From assembly GCA_020848745.1 (NCBI GenBank), contig JADLHM010000059.1, forward strand, positions 1 to 64,000: a DNA stretch of 64,000 bases, given 5' to 3'. Each line of letters opens with the position of its first letter. The first letter of the stretch is position 1. The position numbers were made by a program, and so were the translations under genes. Source of the stretch: Deltaproteobacteria bacterium (GTDB taxonomy: Bacteria; Desulfobacterota; Binatia; UTPRO1). The notes under the pieces are model-generated. The model saw only the letters and a list, made by a program, of their open reading frames with translations, was not told the origin of the DNA and did not search any database. This document shows positions 34,876-43,384 of the stretch, in pieces.

Positions 34876-35448
34876 GTGCGCATTGGATCAAATCATTCGT
34901 GCTCGTCCGCGACCGAGACCCGTCGTCGCGTCGTCTCACCGCAGACCGACAGCGGCTTCGCCGGCGCCCTCGCGTCCGCAGTGGAAAGCGGCGACGGCGA
35001 GAGCGGCGGCGGCACCGGCCGGAAGCCCGAGCTCTCGGCGGCGACGTATCGCCTCTTCGCGGCCGTCGCGATCGAACGCGGCGACACGGTGCATGCCGAC
35101 CATTTTCGGGCTCGCGCCGCGGACGCGCGCGAAGCGGGGATCCCTCTGCATCCGTCCGGCGTGCTCTCCGACACCGGACGATGGGACTACACCGAAGACG
35201 CCGCCGCGATCCCAGAGACCGGGCACTTCGACACGGCGACAGGGCAAGGCGTCCGGACCTTCATCCCGTACAACACCACGCGCGACCGCAACGCGGAGGC
35301 CCCGAGCGGCGCCGAAGCGCCGCACGATTGCCCGCCGGCGGCCGCGAGGTCGACCGGACTCGCGAGCAGCGGGCTCCGCGGCGCGCAGACGACGCGCGCA
35401 ACCGCCCACCCCGAGCTCGACGCCCTCCTCGCCACGCTCGCGAGCTAG
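34876..35448 (+). CDS. Orphan unknown protein under sigma-54 control
   Basis: 190-residue protein with no family recognised. The N-terminal about 60 residues are Ser/Gly-rich and probably disordered (SGFAGALASAVESGDGESGGG). A helical segment follows (AATYRLFAAVAIERGDTVHADHFRARAADAREAG), then a Thr/Asp/Tyr-rich middle (DTGRWDYTEDAAAIPETGHFDTATGQGV) and a low-complexity tail. No signal peptide or membrane segment; secretion through the flagellar apparatus would need none. Start GTG with GGGAGGA 7-8 nt upstream, right after a near-consensus sigma-54 promoter and the element shared with flgF. This links it to flagella by regulation only. Confidence 0.8.
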   Translation: MRIGSNHSCSSATETRRRVVSPQTDSGFAGALASAVESGDGESGGGTGRKPELSAATYRLFAAVAIERGDTVHADHFRARAADAREAGIPLHPSGVLSDTGRWDYTEDAAAIPETGHFDTATGQGVRTFIPYNTTRDRNAEAPSGAEAPHDCPPAAARSTGLASSGLRGAQTTRATAHPELDALLATLAS

Positions 35449-35470
35449 GGCGGGCGCCGGGCTCCAGAGT

Positions 35471-36241
35471 CTAGGAGACGAACGCCCGCTCGATCACGTA
35501 GTGTCCGGCTCCGCCGCTCGAGCCCTCGCGAAAGCCGCGCGCCTCGAGGATGTCCGCCGTGTCGCGCAGCATCGGCGTGCTGCCGCAGATCATCACCCGG
35601 TCGTCGTCGGGAGCGAGCGCCGGCATCCCGAGATCGGCGGCGAGCTGCCCGGTCTCGATGAGGTGCGTGATCCGACCCCGGTGCTCGAACGCCTCGCGGG
35701 TGACCGTCGGGTAGTACCGCAGCTTGGCGCGCACCTCCTCGCCGATCAGCTCGTTTGCCGGGAGCTCCCGGCGAATGTAGTCGGAGTATCCGAGCTCCGA
35801 GACCGTACGGACGCCGTGCACCACGACGACCTCCTCGAAGCGCCCGTACACCTCGGGGTCGCGGATCAGACTCATGAAGGGCGCGAGCCCGGTGCCGGTA
35901 CCGAGCAGATAGAGGCGCCGACCAGGCAAGAGGTTCGTCAGCACGAGCGTACCGGTCGGCTTGCGACTCACGTAGACGGCGTCACCGGGGCGGATGCGCG
36001 CCAGCCGTGAGGTCAGCGGTCCGTTCGGTACCTTGATGCTGTAGAACTCGAGATGGTCCTCGTAGTGCGCGCTCGCCACGCTGTACGCGCGCAGCAGCGG
36101 GCGGCCCTCCACCTCGAGGCCCATCATGAGGAAATGGCCGCTCCGGAACCGGAGGCCGGGGTCGCGGGTGGTCGTGAAGCTGAACAGCCGGTCGTTCCAG
36201 TGATGCACGCTCAGGACGCGTTCCTGACTCAGATGGCTCAT
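35471..36241 (-). CDS. fpr: Ferredoxin/flavodoxin-NADP+ reductase
   Basis: 256-residue FAD enzyme that exchanges electrons between NADPH and ferredoxin or flavodoxin. It has the FAD-binding RAYSVAS, the NADP-binding LLGTGTGLAPFMSLIRD, and MICGSTPML near the end, as in bacterial subclass I/II FprA. The C-terminus ends GHYVIERAFVS, as expected for this group. Divergently transcribed from a LysR regulator, an arrangement known for fprA-finR, where the regulator activates fpr under oxidative stress. Confidence 0.94.
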   Translation of the reverse strand: MSHLSQERVLSVHHWNDRLFSFTTTRDPGLRFRSGHFLMMGLEVEGRPLLRAYSVASAHYEDHLEFYSIKVPNGPLTSRLARIRPGDAVYVSRKPTGTLVLTNLLPGRRLYLLGTGTGLAPFMSLIRDPEVYGRFEEVVVVHGVRTVSELGYSDYIRRELPANELIGEEVRAKLRYYPTVTREAFEHRGRITHLIETGQLAADLGMPALAPDDDRVMICGSTPMLRDTADILEARGFREGSSGGAGHYVIERAFVS

Positions 36242-36265
36242 GGAGCGACCGTACGCGACTGTACT

Positions 36266-36293
36266 TCATCGGTAAAACGGGATATTCCGATGA
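36266..36293. promoter_or_regulatory. Candidate LysR operator between fpr and the regulator
   Basis: Inverted repeat TCATCGG (36266-36272) and CCGATGA (36287-36293), 14 nt apart, in the divergent promoter region. A GTACGCGACTGTAC element lies just to its left (36251-36264). The spacing fits a LysR-type site. Confidence 0.5.
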
Positions 36294-36313
36294 TACTCTT
36301 CGGGTCCGCCGAT

Positions 36314-37267
36314 ATGCGCTTCACCCTGCGCCAGCTCGAGGTCTTCCTCGCGATCGCCCGCGCCGGCAGCGTCAGCCGGGCGGGCGACGAGCTCGCGATG
36401 TCGCAGTCGGCCGTGAGCGGCGCGCTCGCCGACCTGGAGCGTCAATTCGACGTCCGGCTCTTCGACCGGATCGGCAAGCGCCTCCGCCTGAGCGACGTCG
36501 GCCGCGCGCTCCGCGCCCGCGCCGAGGGCCTCTGGGACGAGGCGCGCGAGCTCGAGACCGCGCTCGTCCGCCACGCCGACGGCGCGTGCCTGCGCGTCGG
36601 CGCCACCCTCACCATCGGGAACTACGTGGCGGTCCCGCTCATGGCGCGCTTCATGCGCGAGAAGGCCGGATCGCTCGTCCGGCTCGACCTCGCCAACACC
36701 GAGGAGATCGCCCGCCGCGTAGCGAACTTCGAGATCGACGTCGGCCTGATCGAGGGCGAACTCGTCCATCCGGAGCTGGTGGTCACGCCGTTCCGCGACG
36801 ACGAGCTGGTCGTCTTCTCCGCCCCGACCCATCCGCTCGCGAAGAGGCGCGTCCTCGGCGACGCCGACCTCGTACGCGCGGCCTGGATCGTCCGCGAGCA
36901 CGGCTCCGGCACGCGGCAGACCTTCGATCGCGCCATGACCGGCATCCTCCCCGAGCTCCGCATCACCCTCGAGCTGCCGCACACCGAGGTCATCAAGCGG
37001 GCCGTCGAAGCCGGGCTCGGACTCGGCTGCGTGGCGCGGCTCGCGCTCGAGGACGCCTTCCGCGCGAAGACGTTGAAGCCGCGCCCGGTCCCGCATCGTG
37101 ACTTCCGGCGCCGCTTCTACACCGTCCTCCACCGCCAGAAGCACGTCGGCACCGAGCTCCGGCGGTGGCTCGCCCTCCTGCGCTCGGACGCCGTCGTCGA
37201 GAGCGCGAGCGCCCCCGCCCCACGGACCGACGCCGACGCGGCGCCGGACGACGGCGCGCGTCGCTAG
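36314..37267 (+). CDS. LysR-family transcriptional regulator, FinR-like
   Basis: 317-residue regulator with an N-terminal winged HTH (MRFTLRQLEVFLAIARAGSVSRAGDELAMSQSAVSGALADLE in outline), a linker helix and a periplasmic-binding-like effector domain. Start ATG 36314; ATG 36290 would add eight residues but lies inside the candidate operator. Divergence from fpr suggests it controls that gene, as FinR does in pseudomonads; its ligand is unknown. The C-terminal about 20 residues are low-complexity Ala/Asp. Confidence 0.88.
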   Translation: MRFTLRQLEVFLAIARAGSVSRAGDELAMSQSAVSGALADLERQFDVRLFDRIGKRLRLSDVGRALRARAEGLWDEARELETALVRHADGACLRVGATLTIGNYVAVPLMARFMREKAGSLVRLDLANTEEIARRVANFEIDVGLIEGELVHPELVVTPFRDDELVVFSAPTHPLAKRRVLGDADLVRAAWIVREHGSGTRQTFDRAMTGILPELRITLELPHTEVIKRAVEAGLGLGCVARLALEDAFRAKTLKPRPVPHRDFRRRFYTVLHRQKHVGTELRRWLALLRSDAVVESASAPAPRTDADAAPDDGARR

Positions 37268-37272
37268 TGAAC

Positions 37273-37303
37273 CTCTGCGCAGATGGTTCCCGGCTGCGTA
37301 GAG
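37273..37303. terminator. Hairpin between convergent LysR and gph genes
   Basis: CTCTGCGCAG (37273-37282) pairs with CTGCGTAGAG (37294-37303), 10 bp with one wobble, loop of 11 nt. Lies within the 39-nt gap between two convergent stops. No T-tract. Confidence 0.5.
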
Positions 37304-37306
37304 CTT

Positions 37307-37978
37307 CTAGGCGCGGAGGCCGGCGCGGCAGACGGCGGCGAGCTCCGCGGGGGTCGCGATCTCGACGTCGGCGCCGGCACCGCGAACCGCCGCGCCGTTG
37401 AAGCCCCACAACACCGCGCAGGTGGCGATCGCGGCGTTCCGCCCGGTCGCGACGTCGACGGCGGAGTCGCCGACCATGAGGGTCGCCGCCGGCGCCACGC
37501 CGACCGCCTCGACGAGCTGCCGGAGGCCCGTGGGATCGGGCTTGCGGACCGGCAGCGTGTCGCCACCGATCAGCCGCGGGCAGAGCGCCTCGAGATCGAG
37601 CCCGGCCAGGATCTTCGCGCTCATGTCGGCCGGCTTGTTCGTGAGCACCGAAAAGACCGCTCCCTCCCCAGCCAACCGTTCGAGCACGGCGCGGAGCCCC
37701 GGGTAGACGTCGGCGTGATCGAGGAGGTGCTCGCGGTACCACGGCATGAAGATATCGAGGCCCGCTTCGACGCGGTCGCCGTGCGCCGCGCCAAGCGCGC
37801 GCTCGAGCAGCACGCGTGCCCCGTTACCGACGTAGCCGAGGAGCGTCCGCGGGTCCTCGGGCGGGAGCCCGAGCGCGCCGAGCGCCACGTTCACCCCCGC
37901 CGCCAGGTCGTCCTTGGTGTCGACGAGCGTGCCGTCGAGATCGAGGACGACGTGGCGGAACGCCAACGTCGACGCCAC
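37307..37978 (-). CDS. gph: HAD hydrolase, phosphoglycolate phosphatase-like
   Basis: 223-residue HAD phosphatase. Motif I is VVLDLDGTLVDTKDD with the nucleophilic Asp, motif II VLTNKP, and motif IV VGDSAVDVATGRNA; a helical cap lies between motifs I and II. This is the Gph group, which removes phosphate from 2-phosphoglycolate. The true substrate could be another small phosphate ester. Confidence 0.88.
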   Translation of the reverse strand: MASTLAFRHVVLDLDGTLVDTKDDLAAGVNVALGALGLPPEDPRTLLGYVGNGARVLLERALGAAHGDRVEAGLDIFMPWYREHLLDHADVYPGLRAVLERLAGEGAVFSVLTNKPADMSAKILAGLDLEALCPRLIGGDTLPVRKPDPTGLRQLVEAVGVAPAATLMVGDSAVDVATGRNAAIATCAVLWGFNGAAVRGAGADVEIATPAELAAVCRAGLRA

Positions 37979-38019
37979 GCCGGCTCAGCCGTCGCCGCGA
38001 GCGGTCCGCGGCACCGCGC

Positions 38020-38367
38020 TCAGGCCGAGAAGGACGACCCGCAACCGCAGGTCCGCGTCGCCTTCGGGTTCTCGAACTTGAACCCCGAGCCGTGCAGCCC
38101 GGTCACGTAGTCGATGATGGTGCCGTCCAGGTACTCGCGAGACGCCGGATCGATCACCACCCGCACATCCTCGAAGGTGAAGATCGCGTCGTCGTCCTTC
38201 GGTTCGTCGAAGCCCATCGTGTAGGAGAAGCCGGAGCAGCCCCCTCCCACGACGCCGAGCCGGAGCGCCTTCCCGGGGCCCGCGCCTTCCTTCTGCATGG
38301 CGGCGCGCACCTTCTGGACGGCGTGCTCGGTCAGGACGATCGGCTCGAACGTGGTCGTTTCGCTCAT
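38020..38367 (-). CDS. erpA: A-type iron-sulfur carrier (ErpA/IscA)
   Basis: 115-residue protein that carries Fe-S clusters to target enzymes. It has the three family cysteines: GGGCSGF and the C-terminal CGCGSSF. The ATG at 38367 (MSETTTFEP) is chosen; upstream in-frame residues are unlike the family. No other isc/suf genes are adjacent. Radical SAM proteins elsewhere in the window are possible clients. Confidence 0.92.
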   Translation of the reverse strand: MSETTTFEPIVLTEHAVQKVRAAMQKEGAGPGKALRLGVVGGGCSGFSYTMGFDEPKDDDAIFTFEDVRVVIDPASREYLDGTIIDYVTGLHGSGFKFENPKATRTCGCGSSFSA

Positions 38368-38451
38368 GGCAGGCACCGTAAACGCGACCTCGGGGCGAGT
38401 CAATTCGACGGGCGGGGACGCCCGTGCGTCCCCGCCCGCCCACACCACCGT

Positions 38452-39621
38452 TCAGGCGCGAAGCGCCTGCCCCCCCGCCAGCCCCAGGAAGTCGCCGACC
38501 GGCGGCACCTGCGCCTCCGCCGCCATCGGGATGGGCCCGAGACGCTCGCCGCCCTCGCCGAGCGTGAGATTGGCCCGCGACTCGCGCTTGCGCTTCAGCT
38601 TCTCGAGAAGCGTCGTGCGGTTCAGCTGCAGCAGCCGCGCCGCCTCCTTCTTGTTGCCGCGGCTGATGTCGAGCGCGCGGGCGATGATGCGGTCCTCGAT
38701 CGACTCCATCTCGCGGTAGAAGTCGATGCCGCGACCGTCGAAGTCCCAGGGCGGCGGCGTCCAGCCGCTCGTCGCGCCGTCGCCCGCCATGCGGCCGTGG
38801 AGCTTCGGCGGCAGATGCTCCGGGCGGATGACGCCGTCGGTCGGCCCGAGGACCACGAGCTGCTCGAGCAGGTTCTTGAGCTCGCGCACGTTGCCGGGCC
38901 ACTGGTAGGCCGCGAGCACCTCCATCGCCTCCGGCGAGACCTCGAAGCGTGGCAGACCCTTCGCCGTGTGGAGCTGGTTCAGGAACCAGTCGACGAGGAG
39001 CGGAATGTCCTCGCGCCGCGCGCGCAGCGGCGGCACCTCGATCGGCACGACGCGCAGGCGATAGTAGAGGTCCTCGCGGAACTGTCGGTCCGCGACCGCC
39101 TCCTCGAGGTTCCGGTTCGTCGCCGCGACGACCCGCACGTCGACCTGCTGGGTGCTCACGCCGCCGACCGCCTCGAACTGGCCGTTCTCGAGGACGCGCA
39201 GGAGCTTGACCTGCAGCTTCGTGCTCATGTCGCCGACCTCGTCGAGGAAGATGGTCCCGCCGTCGGCGAGCTTGAAGCGTCCGACCCGCGAAGTCACCGC
39301 GCCCGTGAAGGCGCCGCGCTCGTGGCCGAACATCTCGCTCTCGAGGAGGTCCTCGGGGATCGCGCCGCAGTGCACGGGGACGAGGCGCTGCGCGTGGCGG
39401 CGGCTCTGCGAGTGGATCGCCTGCGCGACGAGCTCCTTGCCGGTCCCACTCTCGCCGGTGATGAGCACGGTCACTCCGGTCGGCGCCACGCGCCGAATCA
39501 CCTCGAAGATCGCCTGCATCCGTGGATGCCTGCCGATGATGCCGGCGAACCCGGTCACCGCGTCGGCTTCGTCTCGCACTTCGTCCTCCGCCACCGTCTG
39601 CTCCCCGTCCCGTGCGTCCAT
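38452..39621 (-). CDS. Sigma-54-dependent activator, no receiver domain
   Basis: 389-residue bacterial enhancer-binding protein. After a short N-terminus (about 35 residues) comes an AAA+ domain with Walker A GESGTGKE, the sigma-54-contacting GAFTGA, Walker B GGTIFLDEVGD and the arginine-finger region. It ends with a Fis-type HTH (MESIEDRIIARALDISRGNKKEAARLLQLNRTT in outline). A receiver or GAF sensor is absent, so activity is probably set by level or by a partner. It ends the flagellar island, and its own promoter is a sigma-54 type (39681-39696). Likely master activator of the flagellar genes, comparable to FleQ/FlrA/FlgR. Confidence 0.92.
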   Translation of the reverse strand: MDARDGEQTVAEDEVRDEADAVTGFAGIIGRHPRMQAIFEVIRRVAPTGVTVLITGESGTGKELVAQAIHSQSRRHAQRLVPVHCGAIPEDLLESEMFGHERGAFTGAVTSRVGRFKLADGGTIFLDEVGDMSTKLQVKLLRVLENGQFEAVGGVSTQQVDVRVVAATNRNLEEAVADRQFREDLYYRLRVVPIEVPPLRARREDIPLLVDWFLNQLHTAKGLPRFEVSPEAMEVLAAYQWPGNVRELKNLLEQLVVLGPTDGVIRPEHLPPKLHGRMAGDGATSGWTPPPWDFDGRGIDFYREMESIEDRIIARALDISRGNKKEAARLLQLNRTTLLEKLKRKRESRANLTLGEGGERLGPIPMAAEAQVPPVGDFLGLAGGQALRA

Positions 39622-39680
39622 GTGCCCTCCCAGGCTTTGCGAGTTGTCGGCGCGACCGCGTGCGCGCGGTCAGACGCTTG

Positions 39681-39696
39681 AGCAAGCCTGGTGCCA
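39681..39696 (-). promoter_or_regulatory. Sigma-54 promoter of the activator gene
   Basis: Minus strand TGGCACCAGGCTTGCT: GG, 10 nt, GC; one departure from TGGCACGN4TTGCW. It ends 60 nt before the ATG at 39621. Confidence 0.75.
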
Positions 39697-39872
39697 GAAT
39701 CTTGAACCGACCGTTCCGGAGGCGAAGAGTCACGCGAGGATGCCGGAATCACAGCGAAAAGGAGACGGAACCCTGACACCTCCGCGATGGAGCGATGGAG
39801 AGGAGGACGAGTCGAACGCGTACAGTTTTGTCGCGCTCCGTTCGATTTTCGGCGGTCGAGAGGTCCGGCGGG

Positions 39873-40379
39873 TCAGCTTTCCGCCGCGGCGGAGGGAGGC
39901 GGCGCGCAGACGCGGTAGGAAGGGTCGCAGCGTCCGTCTTCGAGGACCAGCTGGCGCGACCGGCGCGTGCGGACGTCCACCACGACCGGTGCCATCAGAT
40001 TGACGGTCATGCCGAGCGGGTCCGGCGGAATGGTGACGATGACGAATAGGGCGACGTCCGCCGCATCGGTTCCAAGGACGCGCGCCGCGAGATCCAGCGG
40101 AGCCCGGTAGTCCGGCACGAGGCGCGCCGGCTCGGCGACGGCGAACGCGACGTCCGGATCGTCGAGGCAGAGCATCCACTTGAACGGCGAGCCCGGCCGG
40201 TGGTCCAGGATCACGAAGCGGCGCGCCTTCGGGAAGCCGATCAGCCCTTGCGGGAACTGCAACACCCGATCGACGGGCACGTCGAGCTCGCCGAACCGCG
40301 AGGACCGGACGTGGACCACCTCGGGCTCGGACACGCGCCGCACTGACACCATCTCCTCAGCCACGCTTGCCATCAGCAT
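39873..40379 (-). CDS. fliW: Flagellar assembly factor FliW
   Basis: Protein of up to 168 residues that binds and inhibits CsrA and is itself displaced by flagellin, coupling flagellin synthesis to export. Family blocks are SRFGELDVPVDRVLQFPQGLIGF, PFKWMLCLDDPDVAF, and VTIPPDPLGMTVNLMAPVV. The longest start (ATG 40379) overlaps csrA by 23 nt; GTG 40343, 9 nt after a GAGGAG, fits better and would give about 156 residues. Directly follows csrA, its usual partner. Confidence 0.93.
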   Translation of the reverse strand: MLMASVAEEMVSVRRVSEPEVVHVRSSRFGELDVPVDRVLQFPQGLIGFPKARRFVILDHRPGSPFKWMLCLDDPDVAFAVAEPARLVPDYRAPLDLAARVLGTDAADVALFVIVTIPPDPLGMTVNLMAPVVVDVRTRRSRQLVLEDGRCDPSYRVCAPPPSAAAES

Positions 40380-40605
40380 ACGCCTCCCATGCCCGTACCG
40401 CGTCGGTGAGCCGATCCGGATCCGCGAGCCGCGCTTCGCGGTTGCGACCCTCGATGGCGAGGAAGACCTCCTCGCGAAAGATCCGGACGTCCGGCGGCGC
40501 CGCGAGGCCGAGGCGCACCTGACCGCCGCGCACCTCCAGCACCTGCAACGTCACCTCGTCGCCGATCCGGATACGTTCGCCGACCTTCCGTGTCAGGACC
40601 AGCAT
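40357..40605 (-). CDS. csrA: Carbon storage regulator CsrA
   Basis: 82-residue RNA-binding protein (MLVLTRKVGERIRIGDEVTLQVLEV in outline) that blocks translation of target mRNAs at GGA sites, flagellin mRNA being the usual target in FliW-containing bacteria. The start is fixed by AAGGAGGG 5 nt upstream of the ATG at 40605. The C-terminal extension (about 20 residues past VFLAIEGRN) is a little longer than E. coli CsrA (61). Lies between flgL and fliW. Confidence 0.96.
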   Translation of the reverse strand: MLVLTRKVGERIRIGDEVTLQVLEVRGGQVRLGLAAPPDVRIFREEVFLAIEGRNREARLADPDRLTDAVRAWEAYADGKRG

Positions 40606-40642
40606 GGCGCCCTCCTTGGCCCATTCCCATCCGCCGCCCGGC

Positions 40643-41536
40643 CTACAACCGCAGGAAGTCGAGAATCGACGTCTGCAGCAGCGAGGTGCCCGCGGTGAGC
40701 GTCGCCTGCAACGCGTTCTGCACCTGCGCGAGCTCGGTGATCGTCTCGGTGAGATCCGCATCCTCCACGGCGCCTATCAACGCCTTGTTGGTGCTGATCG
40801 CGCCCGCGATCTCGGCGTTGCGCGTCTGCAGCCGCGCCAGCCGTCCGCCGACGCTCGCGCGCTCCTGGCGGATGTCCTCGGCCGCGCTCTCGAGCGCGGT
40901 GAGATGCGCGCTCGGCTCGGTCCCGGATTCGAGCGTCTGCCGCAGGTCGTCGAGCGCCGCGAGCGCGGAGCCGAACACGTCGCCTCCGTTCGTGGTGACG
41001 CGCACCGTCTCGTCGCGCGCCGTCCGCACCACGAACGGCTCGGTCGCGCCCGTGTACGCCGTCGCCGGCGAGAACCCCGGCGCGTCGAAGCTCGCGAAGG
41101 GCGGTCCGGAGCTCGCGAGGCCCCCGAAGACGTACCGCCCGGCGACCGTCGTGTTGCCGAGCGAGAGGAGTCCGCGCTCGAGCTCCTGCACCTCCTCGGC
41201 GGCCGTCTGCCGGGTCTCCGGCGTGACGAGGCTGCTGCTCAACCCGACCGCGATCTCGCGCGCGCGGACCAGAATGTCGTGGACCTGCCCGAGGACGCCG
41301 TCCTCGGCGCCGAGCGTCGTCGTCGCGAGCGCGACGCTGCCGCGATAGGCGTCGAGCTCCTTCGCCTCGCCGCGCAAGCTCGTCGAGCGGGCGGCGCCGA
41401 CCGGGTCGTCGCTGGCCTCGCGGAGCCGCTTCTGCGAGCTCAGCGCGTTCTGCGCGTCCGCCTGCTGCCGGCGCAGCCGGCTCACGGAGTACGTGAAATC
41501 GGCGATCAGCGTGCGCTCGGTGACCCGTCCGACCAT
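40643..41536 (-). CDS. flgL: Flagellar hook-filament junction protein FlgL
   Basis: 297-residue hook-associated protein 3. N-terminal helix MVGRVTERTLIADFTYSVSRLRRQQADAQN and the flagellin-like YVFGGLASSGPPF motif, with a C-terminal helical domain (LTETITELAQVQNALQATLTAGTSLL in outline). Its ATG overlaps the flgK stop as TGATG. Exported through the flagellar type III apparatus. Confidence 0.95.
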   Translation of the reverse strand: MVGRVTERTLIADFTYSVSRLRRQQADAQNALSSQKRLREASDDPVGAARSTSLRGEAKELDAYRGSVALATTTLGAEDGVLGQVHDILVRAREIAVGLSSSLVTPETRQTAAEEVQELERGLLSLGNTTVAGRYVFGGLASSGPPFASFDAPGFSPATAYTGATEPFVVRTARDETVRVTTNGGDVFGSALAALDDLRQTLESGTEPSAHLTALESAAEDIRQERASVGGRLARLQTRNAEIAGAISTNKALIGAVEDADLTETITELAQVQNALQATLTAGTSLLQTSILDFLRL

Positions 41537-42921
41537 CAGGACACCAGCCCGAGGAGATCGTCGAGCATCTGATTGCTGACGCTGATGAGCTGCGCCGACG
41601 CCTGGTAGCCGCGCTGGAAGCGGATGAGGTTGGTGAACTCCTCGTCGAGGCTCACGCCCGAAACCGCCTCGCGCTGCGCGCCGAGCGCCGCGGAGACGTT
41701 CTGCTCGATGGTCGCCTGCTGCTCGGCGCGCCGCGCGTCCTGCCCGACCCGCGCATGCAGGGTTCCGAAGTACGCGCCGAGCGTGCTGCCGCCGAGCGCG
41801 GGGAACGTCTGTTGCGCGATCGCGCCGAAGGCGAGCGCGTTGGTGTTGTCGGCGGGGTTGGCGCCCTGCGCCGCCGCGATCGCACGCGGATCCGAGAGCG
41901 CGACCCGCAGGTCGGCGGCGCCGGTGCCCGAAAAGAACGCCGTGCCGACGTTGCCGTCGAGATCGCGGCCGGCCGCGTTCGTCTGCACCGCGTTCACGGC
42001 GTCGCGGAGCGTCGTCGCGAGCAGGTCGAGTCGTCCCGCGTCGTCCGCGATCGTCTGATCGCGGAGGGCGAGCGCCGTGCCGATCGTGCCGCCGATGTCG
42101 CCCGCAAGGCTGATCACACTGCCGTCGCGGGCCATGATGCCGATCCGCGAGAGCGGGTTGCCGTCGAGACCGAGCGCCGCGAGATCGCGCTCCGTCGTGA
42201 GCGTCGCCGCGTCGGCGCCGATCACGAGCCCCTGGCCCGACGCGGCAAAGACGTTCACGCCGCCGTTCTCGACCTCGACGACCTGGACGGAAAGCTGCTT
42301 GGCGAGCTCCCCGAGCGCCGCCTGCCGCTGGTCGCGGAGGTCGTTGCTCTCGCGACCCGCGCAGTCGGCCGCGACGATCTCGCGGTTCAGCTGCGCGATG
42401 GTCTGCAGGGTCCCGTTGGCATCCGACGCCGCCTGGCCGAGCCGGTCGTCGGCCTCGCGCTGCAGCACCTGAAGGCCGCCGGCCGCGTTACGAAGCTGTC
42501 CGGCGAGCGTCGCCCCCGCCTCGATGAGCTCGTTGCGGGCGGCGAGATCCTGCGGACTGTCCGCGACCGCGTTGGCCGTCGCGAAGAACTCCGCGAGCGC
42601 GTCGCCGATGCCTTCGTCGCCGACCGGGAAGAGCGCCTGGACCCGGTCGAGCAACTCCCGTCCCGTCGTGGCGCCGCCGAGCGCGGACGCCGCCGAGAGC
42701 ATGCGGGCGTCGAGGAGCCCGTCGACGGACCGCAGCACCGACTCGACCACCACCCCCGTGCCGAAGCCGCGATCGTCCGGACGGCTGGCGTGCAGCACCG
42801 GCGTCTGCCGGCTGTAGCCGGGCGTGTTGACGTTCGCGATGTTGTGACCGGTGACGCCGAGGGCGCGCTGGTTGGCGAGCAGGCCCTGCTTCCCGATCGT
42901 GAGCGGCGCGAAGATCGACAC
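41536..42921 (-). CDS. flgK: Flagellar hook-associated protein FlgK
   Basis: 461-residue HAP1 that caps the hook and joins it to FlgL. It has the hook-type N-terminus (LANQRALGVTGHNIANVNTPGYSRQ) and the C-terminal GVSLDEEFTNLIRFQRGYQASAQLISVSNQMLDDLLGLV in outline. GTG start at 42921, one base after the flgN stop; the frame is open further upstream but overlaps flgN and flgM. Somewhat shorter than E. coli FlgK (547). Confidence 0.95.
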   Translation of the reverse strand: MSIFAPLTIGKQGLLANQRALGVTGHNIANVNTPGYSRQTPVLHASRPDDRGFGTGVVVESVLRSVDGLLDARMLSAASALGGATTGRELLDRVQALFPVGDEGIGDALAEFFATANAVADSPQDLAARNELIEAGATLAGQLRNAAGGLQVLQREADDRLGQAASDANGTLQTIAQLNREIVAADCAGRESNDLRDQRQAALGELAKQLSVQVVEVENGGVNVFAASGQGLVIGADAATLTTERDLAALGLDGNPLSRIGIMARDGSVISLAGDIGGTIGTALALRDQTIADDAGRLDLLATTLRDAVNAVQTNAAGRDLDGNVGTAFFSGTGAADLRVALSDPRAIAAAQGANPADNTNALAFGAIAQQTFPALGGSTLGAYFGTLHARVGQDARRAEQQATIEQNVSAALGAQREAVSGVSLDEEFTNLIRFQRGYQASAQLISVSNQMLDDLLGLVS

Positions 42922-42922
42922 G

Positions 42923-43381
42923 TCAGGCGCTCCACCGCGCGCCGGCCGACGAAAGGGCCTGGCCCGTGAGCGCGGCGCGGCCGTCGTAGCGGCTGTCGGA
43001 GCGCTCGCGCCGCATGACGGCGAGCAGGTCCGTGACCTGCGCGAGCGCCGCGCGGACGACGCCCTCGTTGATGTGCTGCGCGCGCCGCACCGCCTCGGCG
43101 TCGCGCGCCGTCTCCGCGATCTCGCGGCCGAGCGCCGGATCCCCGGCCGCGAGCTCGGCGAGCGAGCGCCCCGCCTCCGCGAGGTGGCGGCGGCGCAGCT
43201 TCGCGACGCGCTCCCACTCCGCCTGCAGGATCTCGCGCTCGCGCAGGCACGCGAGCAGCGCGGCGTGGTCGTAGGTCGCGGCCGCCGTCCGCTCCGCTTC
43301 GAGGAGCGGCGCCAGCCGGCCGCAGCATGCGCGCTCGGCGGCGAGGAGGCTCGCGACGGTCGACGAGACGGCGTCAGGCAT
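42923..43381 (-). CDS. flgN: Export chaperone FlgN
   Basis: 152-residue all-helical protein of the FlgN family, the cytoplasmic chaperone of FlgK and FlgL. Segments such as LREREILQAEWERVAKLRRRHLAEAG match the coiled-coil layout. Placed between flgM and flgK, as usual. Similarity is mainly structural, so position strengthens the call. Confidence 0.85.
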   Translation of the reverse strand: MPDAVSSTVASLLAAERACCGRLAPLLEAERTAAATYDHAALLACLREREILQAEWERVAKLRRRHLAEAGRSLAELAAGDPALGREIAETARDAEAVRRAQHINEGVVRAALAQVTDLLAVMRRERSDSRYDGRAALTGQALSSAGARWSA

Positions 43382-43384
43382 GGC

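Noticed and set aside
39693-39703. GCCAGAATCTT resembling the shared activator element at the activator gene promoter
   Set aside because: It overlaps the -24 box itself, so it cannot act as a separate upstream site; nothing better was found at 41 nt.
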